Assembly: GCA_951640165.1 (NCBI GenBank)
Contig: OX621253.1
Location: 27,933,469-27,997,468, forward strand
DNA from: Pseudoips prasinana
Taxonomy: Eukaryota > Arthropoda > Insecta > Lepidoptera > Nolidae
Length of the DNA stretch: 64,000 bases
Direction: 5' to 3'
This document shows, in pieces, positions 31,998-44,030 of the stretch. Position 1 is the stretch's first letter, and every line of letters begins with the position of its first letter. The translations under genes and the position numbers were made by a program. The notes under the pieces were generated by a model. It searched no databases. It worked only from the letters and a program-made list of their open reading frames with translations, and was not told the origin of the DNA.

Positions 31998-33302
31998 ACT
32001 TTGGGGCTTGCAATTTTGGTTAATTTTTATCTTTTTAGCTATAGTTTAGGTCAGAGTTTACTAGTTGATTATTGTATTACTACGAATTATTCAAGAAAAG
32101 TTCCTAATTTGCGCATTTTTTTCATAATGGATCTCATAATTGTCTAAGTCATATTTTTTTAGATTATTACTAGTGGAGAACGGATTAAGATTTTTTCGTA
32201 AATATTGTTGATTTTTCATATTGCTATAATTATTTTCATAATAAAAAAACTATAAATACAACATCTTTTATTTGAATTTACCTTCATAAGTCAAAATTTT
32301 AATTATCCGTGAGCTGAGAAGTGAGGAGTCTGACATACTCCAGGTAGGTAGTTATGTGACTGAAATAAGAGGTAGGTAACTAAGGGTTAACTATGCAACT
32401 ATACTAAAAATTTTAAAACGCGTCAAACGGAAGCCGTATAAGTATAAGAAATTGCATGCGTTGTTGCCTCGAGACAAACCAGTCAGGGAAAACTTCTGTC
32501 GCTGGATAGAAACAAAACATTTAGAGGATCCGGATTTCCTGTACGATGTGATGTGGACTGATGAAAGTACATTTACAAGAAACGGGTTATGGAACAGACA
32601 GAATTTACGTTACTGGAGCCGCGTGAATACGCGTCTAGGACGAGAGACTTCGCACCAGTACAGATTTGCTGTCAATGTTTGGGCTGGCATTCATAGAAAT
32701 ACCATAATAGGTCCGGTTTTTATTGATGGAAATTTAAATGGTGAAAAGTTTTTGGAACTCCTCAACGGACCCGTTTCCGAGTACATGGATGAGCTTCCGC
32801 TTGATGTGTACAGGCAGATGTGGTACCAGCTAGACGGAGCACCAGCTCATTCAGTGGTGTCAGCAAGAGAGCGTTTGTCTCAAGTGTTCGGTCAGCAGTG
32901 GATTGGCCGTTATGGACCAACGCGGTGGCCAGCGAGGTCACCCGACCTCACACCATTAGATTTTTTCTTGTGGGGTCACATCAAAAATGAGGTGTAGTCA
33001 ACAGCTGTTGATACGGTTGATGATTTAAAAGATAGAATTATCTAATCTTTTAATAAATTAAAACAAATGGCTGCAAACGGGGACCTCTTGTCAAACGTTA
33101 GGAATAATCTCCTACGGCGGTGCAGTTTGTGTATTCGAGTTAATGGTGGCCATATTGAAACACGAAAAATTTTGGATTTATTCCATTCTAATACCAAAAA
33201 CTAATACCACTGGTATTTCAAATTCAAAAAATTCAAATTCAAAATTAGTTATTAGTCATTGGGTTTTACAATTATTTTAGCAGTGATAGCCACACTAGGC
33301 GA

Positions 33303-36210
33303 GGGTCCGTGGGTTACGCCCCCGGTGTGTTTTGCCCCCTTGGTGGAAGCCCCCGATTTTAAATTAAGTTATTATAGTTGATTTCGCCGAAATAAAAATA
33401 TTTTTTACTAGATACAGACGATGAAAAAAGTGTTTCGGAACCAAATACGTAGACAAACTTACTAAATAAGTATTCTAACTAACACAATATTGGATACTAT
33501 AAACATGCTACAAGGATATTCACTTTATTACTATATTACAATTATTTACTTTAGATGCATTACTTTGTACTTTGTCTAAACGAGGCGCCCGTGCCCGGCC
33601 AAACTGGTTTTACATAATAGCCAGATCGAATTCTAAAAGAAAGAGATAGGTAGTCAAAGAAAGGGAAAGATAGGGTTGAAAACAATAGAGTCCAGGGTGA
33701 CGGACAGTGAAAATAGCAAACATAGCGATGGGCACTATTTCTATCCCTTTCCCACATAGTTGCAATATGTTACTGATAAGAAAGTTTAGTCGGTCATGTT
33801 AACTCAAAATGGCAAGTCCAGGTCCTTCACGGGGTTTAGCACAAACCAATTACAAAATAATTTCAAATAAACTAGGTGGAAGAACGTTACTACATGTCGG
33901 ATTTGCTTATAATCTTCATAGGAAAAATAATAAATCGAGTGTGTGGACATGCGTAAATAAAAGACATGGCAAGTGTAGTGGTTCTATAAAATTAAGTGAG
34001 GAAAGTGACAATGTACAAATCCAAAAGTGTCATAATGCTGAGTGTCAACCTAACTTAATGAAAAATGAAGTTAGAGTTGTTATGGAAAAATTAAAAAAGG
34101 AAGTGAAAACGAGTTTCTCGAGCTCTATACAACAAAAATTTGAAACAAAATTTGCCGAGTTAAAAAACACAGACACAGCCTTCGATGAATACATACCCAA
34201 ATTCAATAATATCAAGCAACAGTTATACAACTCTCGAAAGAAAGCCTTAAATGTAGAAAAGACACAGTTTCGTAATCCAGCTGAAGTCATTATACCTGAG
34301 ATTTTTCAAAAATATCTATTAGTTGATTACTGTGAGAACGACAACAGAATTATAGTATTCGTATCAGCACAGGCTTTAAAACACATCAAAAATATACAAC
34401 ACTACTTCGGGGATGGTACATTTGATTGTTGTCCAGGTCCATTTTACCAAATATTTACCATTCATGGAGATATGGGAAGTGATGCACAAGCAACCAATAT
34501 TGTGCCTATATTTTATGTGCTACTAGTTAATAAAGAAAAAAGTACATATGAAGTCATGTTTAAAAAAATTAAAGAAGCTGTGCCGGACTTCAGCCCCATG
34601 AAATTCACTGTAGATTTTGAATTAGCTACAATGCTGGCAATAAAAGAGGTATTGCCAGCGGTCACAATACATGGCTGTAATGTTCACTTCCAAAGAGCCA
34701 TTTACAGAAAAGCGAAGTCTTTAGGTTTATTGGCACACGAAGAAACAACATTGTATGTGAAACTGTGCACCTGTCTAGCATTTCTTCCTAAAGAAGATAT
34801 AGAAGATGGTTTGGCTTTCCGTAATGGAAAACAGGTAATTTTAATTTTCATTTTATTTTAAAGTTTTAACAGCTCATAGATTGTTTTTATAAGTACGCAA
34901 AAATAAAAATAATGCTTAGGTATATACGACATGTCATATATATCATAATTTTTGTTTTCAGTATTCCCGATGAAAAAGTCACCCAATTCAACGATTATTT
35001 CGTTGAACAATGGCTTGAGCCTCCGGGGATGATCTCAAAGTGGTGTTGCTATAAAGAACGACATAGAACCACAAATTTAGTGGAGGCCTGGAATCAACGG
35101 CTTCAGTGCTATCTGGGCCGAAAACCATCATTATTATCGTTTTTGGAAATTATAACAACTGATATTTCTACGTATAGCACAGGTCTAGTGAGGTAAAATG
35201 CTGATTACTTACATAACGCTTAATATATCAGTAATTCATTTTTTTTACTCTTAGTAAATAATCTTTATCTTATACTTTCAGATTACGAAGAAATGACAGT
35301 CCTATATGTAAAAGGAAAAAATCTTCAATAATCAATGACAAACTCATTGCTAAGCTGACAGACAAATATGAAAAGAAACAAATTACAATTATGGAGTTTT
35401 TGGAACAAATCCGTCCGTATGTGCAAGTCAAGCAAAAATAATCACCTACTTACTTAGCTTAAAAATAATGATTTTGCATGTTTATTGTTACATAATTACT
35501 ACATTTTAATTTTATATCTATATCAATGTTGTAACCTCCATAGTCACTGCATATAAATGACTTAAATTACATAATTTAATTACAAAGTTCAAATCATCCT
35601 AATATTTTTACTATGTTTTTCTTCTTTTGTTACTTTTGTTATCTGTGATTTTAAATGTTAATTGTTTTTATTATATTTTAGTGTTTGAACATTCTGTTAC
35701 CAATCTTCTAAATATTTAAGTAGATGCCTACCTATATACTTAGTACGTAAATAGTATATAAGTACTTAAAATAATCCTAATTTTAAACTGTGATTTTTAA
35801 TTTCGTATCTGTGATTTTGCATGTTATTGTTGCTTTATTTTAATGTTTGGTTTTATTTGTTATCAAAGTTGTATTTACGTAGATACCTATTATTATTTAT
35901 TAGACATTTAATTTAATTTTTATTACATATTAAGTACCTACGTATTACCTATTATTACCCATTAGTACCTATTATTAGATAAGCAAACGTTTGTTACACC
36001 GACATTGTTAATAAAGATTTATAATAATAAACTATGATTTTGATTTTAATAATGAACCATGACTTAGACATTTTTTATAATAGGTTACACTTTGCTATCT
36101 GACTGTACTTTTGATAAAAATATTTAACTAATAAATATTATAGTACTAAAACGAAATCGGGGGCTTCCACCACGGGGGCAAAACACACCGGGGGCGTAAC
36201 CCACGGACCC
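33303..36210 (+). mobile_element. MULE-1, Mutator-like element, 2908 bp
   Basis: Inverted ends GGGTCCGTGGGTTACGCCCC, matching for over 50 bp. Perfect 8-bp target duplication CTAGGCGA at 33295-33302 and 36211-36218. It carries a three-exon FLYWCH/MULE transposase. The stretch 35442-36150 is AT-rich 3' DNA without a gene. The flanks are the 3' end of mariner X on the left and LINE-like DNA on the right. Confidence 0.93.
33809..35441 (+). CDS. MULE-1 transposase with FLYWCH finger (three exons)
   Basis: Exons 33809-34834, 34962-35192 and 35282-35441. The N-terminal FLYWCH zinc finger ('GGRTLLHVGFAYNLHRK', 'VWTCVNKRHGKCSGSIKL') binds DNA. The MULE nuclease shows 'FGDGTFDCCPGPFYQ' (first Asp), 'FTVDFELATMLAI' (second Asp) and 'GCNVHFQRAIYRKAK'. 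'KERHRTTNLVEAWNQRL' marks the C-terminal region. Splice sites look canonical (CAG|GTAATT, TTTTCAG, GAG|GTAAAA, TTTCAG), and exons 2 and 3 join in phase. Exon 1 to exon 2 is off by one base with the sites I chose, so there is either a one-base indel near that junction or a splice site I misplaced. Close homologue of MULE-2. Confidence 0.78.
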
Positions 36211-36218
36211 CTAGGCGA

Positions 36219-36996
36219 TGCCTGTATCGAGGCTATCGATGTAATACGGTTATCAGATAGGACTTAAATACATTTTTACAATAAGTTAGATACACTATTA
36301 CTTTTAAAATTAATATCACATGACAGCAGATTCCTAGCAAATTAACTTAGGGTTCGTGAAACTAGTAGAATTTAAAATTAAAATTTGTTGATTACAATTA
36401 ATAGTTATACCTAGAAAAAGTAGGGGGTAAGGTGTAAGTTGGTGGTCGGTGAGTGTATGTGTGTGAGTATTGGTGTGACGGAGGGGGTGTGCGACTGTAT
36501 GTTCTTTTGTGAGCGCAAGTCGAGTAGACTGTAATATGCATTTATTAGTTTGTTATTAGATTACTGTTTTAAGAAGTTGCTCAGTCTCTTTATAGTTTAG
36601 TTTGTCGATGTAGTTTTTAGCCTTTGTTTGAGTTTCTTGTATTGTACTTGATTTAATATTACATTTGGTGGCAATTTTATTATATATAAAAGGAAACATA
36701 TAGTTTTTAAATCTTTTTGCGAATGTAGTTTTGATTTTTTTTGTGTAGGAACTTTAAAAACTCTGGATCTGAGTAGATTAGGGTAATCCAAAGACGTAAT
36801 TACTGTTTTGTGTGTGCATATGGCTGCATTCAGAATGTAATATTTACGGATGCTTAAGACACCAGCTTGTGAATATAGATCTATTGTGGGGAATGTCATG
36901 GGTTTCTTCAACATAACTTTTAGAATAGACCTCTGTGCTCTTTCCAGAGTAATCAAGTGTGAGGTGGAAGTACCTCCCCAGACATTGATACACTAC
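36219..36996 (-). mobile_element. LINE ORF2 C-terminal fragment
   Basis: The minus-strand open frame 36956-36597 gives a Jockey/CR1-type ORF2 ending: 'TLERAQRSILKVMLKKPMTF' and 'LYSQAGVLSIRKYYIL', preceded by a 'VWGG'-like block. DNA from 36596 down to about 36219 would be its 3' untranslated part. It is cut at 36996 by the left end of MULE-2. Confidence 0.6.
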
Positions 36997-37586
36997 ATTT
37001 GTTTCAACTCATATTTTTTTTCTATTCCGAACGGATACCACTTTTTAAATAATTTAATTTAATGTACGAACGAATACCAACAACTTGAATTTGGTACAGT
37101 CAGCGCAGTCAAACCTAATCAAAGTAAATTTGTTTTTCAATATTTTTATGTAATCGTAATATAATGCTTAAAACTTTCCAAATTCACTTCACTCCAATAT
37201 TTTTACAAAGGTTAGCATAGGTAAGAGTAGTTTTAGTGAATCATCTTGCTATTTTTTTTACCTGCGAGAAAGGGTGAGTTTGCTCTATTGTTCCAAAATT
37301 CGAAACAACCAATCAGAGTCAAGTGTGACTGGAATGTTGTGCTTTGACTCGGAGAGAAATTTTATCTACATAAATTCCTCAGTACATTTCCGTGCGGTGG
37401 CGGTGGCGTATTGGTATCAGAGTGACAGTGATTTTTATTTATTAAGTGAGTATATTAATTTGTTCTTTTGTATAATTTACTTCTCTTTATTAAAATTAGT
37501 GTTATTTAAAATACCTATTATTTGATTTTTTTATCATAATCCAATCAAATGTAAAAGTTACATACAATATATAATTTTTTTTAGAT

Positions 37587-40500
37587 ATGTCTGAGGAAGC
37601 TGATAATCAGCCCTCAACATCTTCGGGAAAAACAGGAAGCTTGACTTTCATAACAAGAAATGGTGGCTTGGTTTTAATGAGAGCTGGTTACCAGTACACA
37701 AAAAAAAGGGAAAATAAAAATGGATGGACCCATTGGAGATGTGTGAATGTTAAAGAGTGCAGTGGATCTTTACAGATAAAGGTATGTTACCAACTTCTTA
37801 CATAGAGTTTAACTGGCTTATTTATAATGGATTAGTGGAGCTTTATAAGGCCTTTGTAGGAAGCTTGTTAAAAAAATGGTATTCATAATCGTATTTTAGA
37901 GGTAAAAACCACTCTTTATTTCTCCATTAAAGTTAATTTGATTTAAAGAAGCCATGACCCTTCTTTAAACGTTCGTTAACAATAAAATGGCCGACATCAA
38001 TTCTATTCTATTTCTTTAAATGGCAATTAGTACCGATGCCGTTGTCGACAATTCTGCCATTGTCAAAAGTGAATTGGAATAGCAAGAGTAAAAAAAAAAC
38101 ACTAGATAAACAAAAAAAAAGGGAAACAAATGGCCGACATCGATCAGTTGTTTCATGTTTGACGTTCGGTTTACAATGTCAGTCAGTTAGTTTTAAAATA
38201 CCTACTTTAAAATCCCTACATAGCATTGTGGTTGTTCGCGTATAAAATTGTATTAGCAGAGATTCGATGCATTTTATCTGGATGACGAAGAATTTCGTAA
38301 ATGGTACAGTTTTTCCAAAGAAACGGCTGCTTTTATAATTAATTTAGTCGGTGGTGTGGTACTTCACCAGAATTACAAGTATTAACGGCAACGGCCTTTG
38401 CCGCTTTTTCCCAGATTGCATGATAACAAATTCAACAAATTGTTCAAAAAGACTAGGTAGTTTCTATTTACCATACTATCCCATACTGAGCTGCAAATTG
38501 CAAAAAACTTACGATAATTTGAATTTTGCGGGCCACCCTGGAGCATCCACCTTAAAACATGTTTTAACTAATGAAGGTTTATACCTTCGGTAAGCGTTAT
38601 ATTATGAATAAGACAGTTAGTGTTCCGTCTTTCAATATGTATTTTTATCCGAAAACTATTTTGCTAAAGCTATTTTATTGTCCTCACAGGATGGCAATAT
38701 TTCCAATGAGAAAAATCATAGCTGCGAGCCCGATGAATTCAAAAATGTAATGGCAAAAAAGCTGGATGATTTAAGAGATAAAGTGATGAAGTCTGATTTC
38801 GCCCCAATACCAAACATATACAGGGTGTTTGGTGCATCGTGTGCCAAATTGAAATGGTCGACTGAAGGGGTCATCCGCTAGCCTTTCAGACCCCTTAACA
38901 CCCCTCATGCTCTGTGGATTTTTTTTTATCGACTTTTTATTGTTTTCCAAAAAAAAGACCCAAATTTTACATTCAAATACAGATTTTTAAAAAAATATAA
39001 GGCGTAGACTCTGAATTTTAATTTTATTTCGATGTGTATTGTTTAAGAATACTTTTAAATACAAAATTAGTGATATTAGTCACCTAGTTCTTTTTTAATT
39101 CACTCGCAAAGGTAAAACTTAAATTAAAGCTGTACATGTTACAGCTGTTTATAAGGCTACAAAAAAAAAACCAAAAGCGACCGGGATCTTCCAACTCCCT
39201 CATTAATTCTCCAGTCTATCCTCTTTCTAATGATGTGCCACATGCTATAAAAGTATTTTAACAACTTTGTGAATTCGCTAGAATTGTGAATCAAGTCACA
39301 TAAAACTACATTCCAAATTCTAATGAAAAAATATTTATTGCGGAACTGTTACTTGAGAAAGAGGTAAAATTTGTTTTCTCAATCTTTCACAGTAAAATCT
39401 ATCTTCTATCTCTTTCTTGCATACCTTAAATCGGTTTGAACAAATCGCGCCGCCCGACCCGCCATTTTTTTAGTCGAGACATCACTGCCTCTGCTACCTA
39501 ACGTGTGTGCTAGTTCACCATACTCCGCGATTCTTTTATTACTTTGTTATCGTTGAGTTTTGTTGGTTCTTGTTACATTTGTTTAGTTTTTGTTGTTATT
39601 GTTAAACTTTGAGTTTTTAGTTATTGCAATGGCGACATTCTCTAACGAAGAATATGCGGACATCATGATGGCTTACGGAGCCGCTAATGGCGTCGCTCGT
39701 GCAGCGCAACGACTTTACCAGGAACGCTTTCCTGGTAGACGATCACCTGGCCGCAGAGTCTTCCAAGACACATACCGACGCATACGCGAGACTGGCAGTG
39801 TTACTTTTAATGAACCAAGGGGCCATATTGTGCGACATAATGTTGAAGTAGACGAGAGAATACTGGCACTTTTTGAGGAAGACCCTACAAGAAGCATTAG
39901 AAATGTGGCATCACATCTTGATATTTCAATATGGAAAGTGTGGAAAGTACTTCGTCAAAACAATAAGCATCCATTCCAATACACTCCGGTGCAAGGTACG
40001 TAATTTTAAACTAACTTTAAACCCGTGCAAGCTTTGTTTGACCTTGCCTTTGTTTAGCAGGTAATGGGTATGGTATGGCGTCACTTCCAGGTAGTGAATC
40101 TATTAGCACGAACAGCGGGTCCTTTCTTGTGCAATTACTTATTGCCCAAGAGAAATTTAAAAGAGTTTTTTGTTTGTTGCAGGTCTTGAGGGTGGCGACT
40201 TTGAGAGACGAGTGGCTTTTTGTCGGTTTCTTTTACACACGGATGTGGATGATCCTGATTTTTTAAAAAGAATACTGTGGACGGATGAATCCAAATTTAC
40301 CAAGGATGGGATCCTCAATTTACACAATTTGCACCACTGGACAACGAAAACGCAAAACCCACGTGTTAAAAGACAGAAATCTTCTCAAAGAAGGTTTAGT
40401 GTAAACGTTTGGGCAGGAGTGATTGGGAATCAGGTAATTGGACCGCATTACCTGCCCGATAATCTCAATGGCGAAGACTACCTGGAATTCCTACAAAATG

Positions 40501-42624
40501 ACCTGCCCGAATTAGTGACCGATGTGCCCGTATTTAATGAACGTGTGCCCATTGTATTTCAAAATGACGGCTGTCCGGCGCATTGGCGATTGACTGTGAG
40601 GGAATATCTCGACAATGTGTTCCCCAATGCATAGATTGGACGCGATGGCCCTATTCCATGGCCGCCACGTTCCCCAGATCTAACTCCGTTAGACTTTTAT
40701 GTCTGGGGACGTGCGAAAGAGTTGGTATATGCCACGGAGGTTCCAACTAGGGAGGTATTAGTCCAACGCATAGAAGCGGCATTCAATACTATTAAGGAGG
40801 AAATACGACTTCGTACAACAACTGTTGAAATACGAAACAGGTGTCGGGCCTGCATTCGCAACAGAGGCCAACAATTTGAGCAAGATTTGTAACAATGATT
40901 AAATAAATGTTAAAAATGCAATTTTGTTTTTTTATTTCAAGTAAATCCCACGAAAGATACAGATATGAGACACGAATTTACCTAACCATAAGAATGAGAT
41001 AGCAGATTTATAGGTTTGACAGGTATCATTTAAGAGATTTTTTTTTAAATCATAATTTTGAATATTAGCCTTAGGTGACTCGATTCACAATTCTAGCGAA
41101 TTCACAAAGTTGTTAAAATACTTTTATGGCATGTGGCACATCATTAGAAAGAGGATAGACTGGAGAATTAATGAGGGAGTTGGAAGATCCCGGTCGCTTT
41201 TGGTTTTTTTTTTGTAGCCTTATAAACAGCTGTAACATGTACAGCTTTAATTTAAGTTTTACCTTTGCGAGTGAATTAAAAAAGAACTAGGTGACTAATA
41301 TCACTAATTTTGTATTTAAAAGTATTCTTAAACAATACACATCGAAATAAAATTAAAATTCAGAGTCTACGCCTTATATTTTTTTAAAAATCTGTATTTG
41401 AATGTAAAATTTGGGTCTTTTTTTTGGAAAACAATAAAAAGTCGATAAAAAAAAATCCACAGAGCATGAGGGGTGTCAAAGGGTCTGAAAGGCTAGCGGA
41501 TGACCCCTTCAGTCGACCATTTCAATTTGGCACACGATGCACCAAACACCCTGTATAACAAATTCAAATCACAATTCTGCGCTACTGAATCAGATTTGGT
41601 GAGAAATATCCCATCGTTTGCAAACATCAAATCAAAATTGTATTATGCAAGAAACAACGCAGCTGGTGTAAAAAAAATTAAATGTAAATCAATTGATGAA
41701 GTAGAAGTTCCATTACAATTTAGAGATTTTTTGTTTTACGATTATAAAGATGAGTCTTCCAATACCCGAATAATAATCTTGGTCAGTCCAAATCAACTAG
41801 AGAAAATTCCGAGCATTAAATTTTTTGAAAGCGACGGAACATTCGATTGCACCCCTGAGCCTTTTGTGCAGTTATATACTATCCACGGAGATCTGGGAAG
41901 TGACGAAGATCACACTCGTATAGTTCCTCTTATTTATGTTTTACTTAACAAAAAAACAGAAGAAACATACAAAAAATTATTTGAAATTTTGAAACAAAAC
42001 ATTCCTGGGTGGGAACCCGTAAAATTTTTAACAGATTTTGAACTAGCCGCAATGAACGCCATTACAATTGTTTTTCCGTCAGTTGTGATTAAAGGATGCT
42101 ACTTTCATTATTCCAAAAATGTATGGAAAAAAGCAAAACAGTTGGATCTGACAAAAGATGCTATCACCCAAAGACATGTAAGACTTTCAGCTTTACTGCC
42201 TTTACTTCCTCGTAAATTCATATCAGAAGGATGGTGCTACATAATGGAAGACTGTCCTGATACTGACGCCATTCAAACATTTAATGACTACATGGTGTCA
42301 CAATGGCTAGAGAACGAGAGTTTTGTAGACATTTGGTGCGTTCATGGTGAACGCCATCGAACCACAAATGCCGTAGAATCTTGGCATAAGAAATTAAACT
42401 CGGCTGTGCCAAAGAATGCTAATTTATATCAGCTTCTGAACGTGCTGAAAGAGGACGCAGATTTACAAATAGTGGTTGTTACTCAATATAAATTAAACGC
42501 ACCCCCCGCAAAACGATGTGCACAGACAACTATTATGAAAAATTCGTGGATCACATACGTAACTGACCAACTCCTCAAAAACAAAATCTCCGTAGGTCAC
42601 TGCTTAGAAAAATTAAGGGTTTAG
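37587..42624 (+). CDS. MULE-2 transposase, interrupted by M7 but otherwise open
   Basis: Exon 1 is 37587-37781 (donor AAG|GTATGT); exon 2 starts at 38690 after CTCACAG and runs to 42624, minus mariner M7. Removing 38821-41555 (M7 plus one TA) gives 464 codons without a stop. FLYWCH finger in exon 1 ('GYQYTKKRENKNG', 'WRCVNVKECSGSL'). The MULE core in the second half has 'ESDGTFDCTPEPFVQ' (first Asp), 'FLTDFELAAMNAI' (second Asp), 'GCYFHYSKNVWKKAK' and 'GERHRTTNAVESWHKKL'. It aligns throughout with MULE-1 except that MULE-1 has two more introns. As the sequence stands it is inactive because of M7. Confidence 0.85.
38821..39300. repeat. Left long inverted arm of M7
   Basis: Mirror of 41073-41553 with only scattered single-base differences (for example ACCCCTTAACACC against GGTGTCAAAGGGT). 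The match stops after GAATTCGCTAGAATTGTGAA TC near 39300. Confidence 0.9.
39629..40892 (+). pseudogene. M7 transposase, DD41D, one nonsense codon
   Basis: Exon 1 is 39629-39995 ('MATFSNEEYADIMMAYGAAN', donor AAG|GTACGT). Exon 2 is 40183-40892 (acceptor TTGCAG); the frames join across a split Gly codon. 358 codons. The DUF4817-type helix-turn-helix ends 'RRIRETGSVTFNEPRGH'. Catalytic contexts are 'LWTDESKFTKDG', 'FQNDGCPAHW' and 'SPDLTPLDFYVWG', 41 residues between the last two Asp. The only break is TAG at 40632-40634, where relatives have Trp ('RWIGR'). The intron is 187 bp and unusual among the mariners in this window, most of which have none. Confidence 0.88.
41073..41553. repeat. Right long inverted arm of M7
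   Basis: Inverted partner of 38821-39300. It ends CACCAAACACCCTG next to the right TA. Confidence 0.9.
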
Positions 42625-42681
42625 CTACTAATTGTTGAAATATAAGAAATTATTTACACGTCATTTAGCTGATTATACTAA

Positions 42682-43085
42682 TAGTTGATTTTCTGTGATA
42701 TTTTATAATTCTTAGATTATAAGTGAATTATTCATATATGACGTTTTTGCAAAAAAAAATTGCTGATTCATTGCTATATAGGTGAAGAATGACTGATTTG
42801 ATTAAACAAAAAGTTGATTTTCTGTGAAATTTTACATTGTTAGGTAAGGTTAGAATTCATTGCAAAAAAAATTGCTGATTCATTGCTATGTAAGTGATGA
42901 ATGACTGATTTGATTATACAAAAAGTTGATTTTCTGTGATATTTTATAATTGTTAGATTTAAAGTGAATTTTTCATATTAGATATTATTGCAAAAAAAAA
43001 ATGCTGATTCATTGCTATGTAGGTGATGAATGACTGATTAGATTATACAAAAAGTTGATTTTCTTGTGATTATTTTACAATTGTT
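42682..43085. repeat. Tandem repeat, about 129-bp unit, in MULE-2 3' DNA
   Basis: Units start AGTTGATTTTCTGTGA at about 42682, 42812, 42924 and 43053 (spacings 130, 112 and 129), each containing GCTGATTCATTGCTATRT and ATGACTGATTTGATTA. A more diverged unit follows at about 43205-43290. Non-coding. Confidence 0.85.
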
Positions 43086-43537
43086 AGATAAAAAGTGATT
43101 TATTTTTGTTAAAAATTTACCTGACATAGTTGTTATGAGATAGGTAGACGTGAATAATTACGTACCTGTCTAATAATAACTATGTCAGATAAATTTCAAT
43201 ATAAATTAAGAGTTAATTTTTTGAGATATTTTGTAATTTTTAGATTGTAAGTAAATTCTTCCTGTTTGATGTTTTTGCAAAAAAAATATTATACAGGTAT
43301 AGAGAGGAACTAAAATTATATTAAAGTTGATTATTTAAGTGATATTTTATCATTGAACAAGACGTTTGCTAACAAAATTTGATTTTTTTGGAGTTATCTG
43401 TTTTTTTTTTCAATTAAAGGTCTTATATTTACATACAAAGCATTTTTACTGACTGTACCTTATATCTTTGAACTTGTTTTGGTATTAGTTTAAACAATGG
43501 TATCGGTTCGGAATAGAAAAAAAATATGAGTTGAAAC

Positions 43538-43600
43538 AAATACCAGTGGTATTAGTTTTTGGTATTAGAATGGAATAAATCAAATTTTGTAACTTTAATA
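43538..43600 (-). repeat. Antisense fragment matching the 3' end of the mariner X gene
   Basis: ATACCAGTGGTATTAGTTTT and the following bases through GAATGGAATAAATC are the reverse complement of 33165-33215, the last codons and stop of the X transposase. It adjoins the right end of MULE-2. Confidence 0.75.
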
Positions 43601-43730
43601 GGTACCTACCTAGCTATGTGACTGAACAGTGATCCTGATAGTGATTAATAATTTGATTAATAAATAACATGCGGGTGACAGGTGCCTAATTATTTCATTA
43701 ATACATTTGTGATTCAGTGTTATTATTATT

Positions 43731-44030
43731 AATAATAATAATAAAGCCTTTTATTTTCCTATAAACTTTAAAAAGTATTTACAAAATATTTTTATTTTTA
43801 TGCGTTCCTAATTCTATGTTAGTAACTCTTAAGTCTAAATGATTCTAGTGTTAGTGTTTTAATTAAGAATTAATATTATAGGAACCCCTAGGTAGGGTAT
43901 AGGCCTCCTCCAAATTCTTCCATTTTGTTCGGTCCTGTGCTATTATTGTCCATTTTTTCCCCGCCACCGATACTATGTCGTCCGCCCATCTTCTTTGTGG
44001 TCGGCCCACGCTTCTTTTTCCTATTATTTA
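43731..44030 (-). mobile_element. 5'-truncated LINE 3' end
   Basis: Reading the minus strand from about 44010 gives an ORF2 ending of the form 'GRPQRRWADDIVSVAGKKW' then 'AQDRTKWKNLEEAY'. The GRP-x-x-RW-x-DDI block is typical of the C-terminus of several insect LINEs. The 3' tail is (ATT)n near 43731-43745. From 43601 to 43730 and from 44031 to 44290 I see no gene, only AT-rich mariner X flank. Confidence 0.7.

Larger units (their letters stand above)
29898..32386 (+). mobile_element. piggyBac P2, complete ends, 2489 bp
   Basis: TTAA at 29894-29897 and 32387-32390. Ends CCCTTAACTACCTACC (left) and CCCTTAGTTACCTACC (inverted right). Subterminal GGAGTCT/AGACTCC hairpin boxes occur at both ends next to AGGTAGGTA. 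One transposase gene is present with a single nonsense codon. It is inserted in the coding region of mariner X. Confidence 0.93.
29588..33204 (+). pseudogene. Mariner X transposase, DD41D, broken and split
   Basis: The 5' part is 29588-29893 ('MPRYNYTAPEYTDMVLIYG', a DUF4817-type helix) and the 3' part is 32391-33204; piggyBac P2 lies between. With P2 and one TTAA removed, 'RRAGRYFRV' runs on in frame to 'NYATILKILKRVKRK'. Nuclease motifs are 'WTDESTFTRNG', 'YQLDGAPAHS' and 'SPDLTPLDFFLWG', 41 residues between the last two Asp. Damage: frameshifts near 29638 and 29858, TAG at 32995-32997, TAA near 33043. It ends 'GGHIETRKILDLFH', like the C-termini of its relatives here. It is older than P2, Transib E and the MULEs that sit in the same element. 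Confidence 0.82.
38821..41553 (+). mobile_element. Mariner M7 with about 480-bp inverted arms
   Basis: Begins CAGGGTGTTTGGTGCATCGT, flanked by TA (38819-38820, 41554-41555). The left 480 bp and right 480 bp are near-identical inverted copies, far longer than usual mariner ends. A one-intron DD41D transposase lies between. Removing it with one TA restores the MULE-2 frame, so the boundaries are secure. Confidence 0.93.
36997..43540 (+). mobile_element. MULE-2, split by mariner M7
   Basis: Inverted ends ATTTGTTTCAACTCATATTT then CTATTCCGAAC(G/C)GATACCA, matching over about 48 bp, from 36997 and back from 43540. No matching target duplication: the left flank is LINE DNA, the right flank is an inverted mariner X-like fragment, so one side was rearranged. 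It holds a two-exon FLYWCH/MULE gene with M7 inside exon 2. Gene-free parts: 37060-37586, the intron 37782-38689, and 42625-43540, which has a tandem repeat. Confidence 0.8.

Noticed and set aside
42682..43085. Spaced repeats considered as a CRISPR array
   Set aside because: Units are about 129 bp in direct tandem without unique spacers, and the DNA is clearly eukaryotic.
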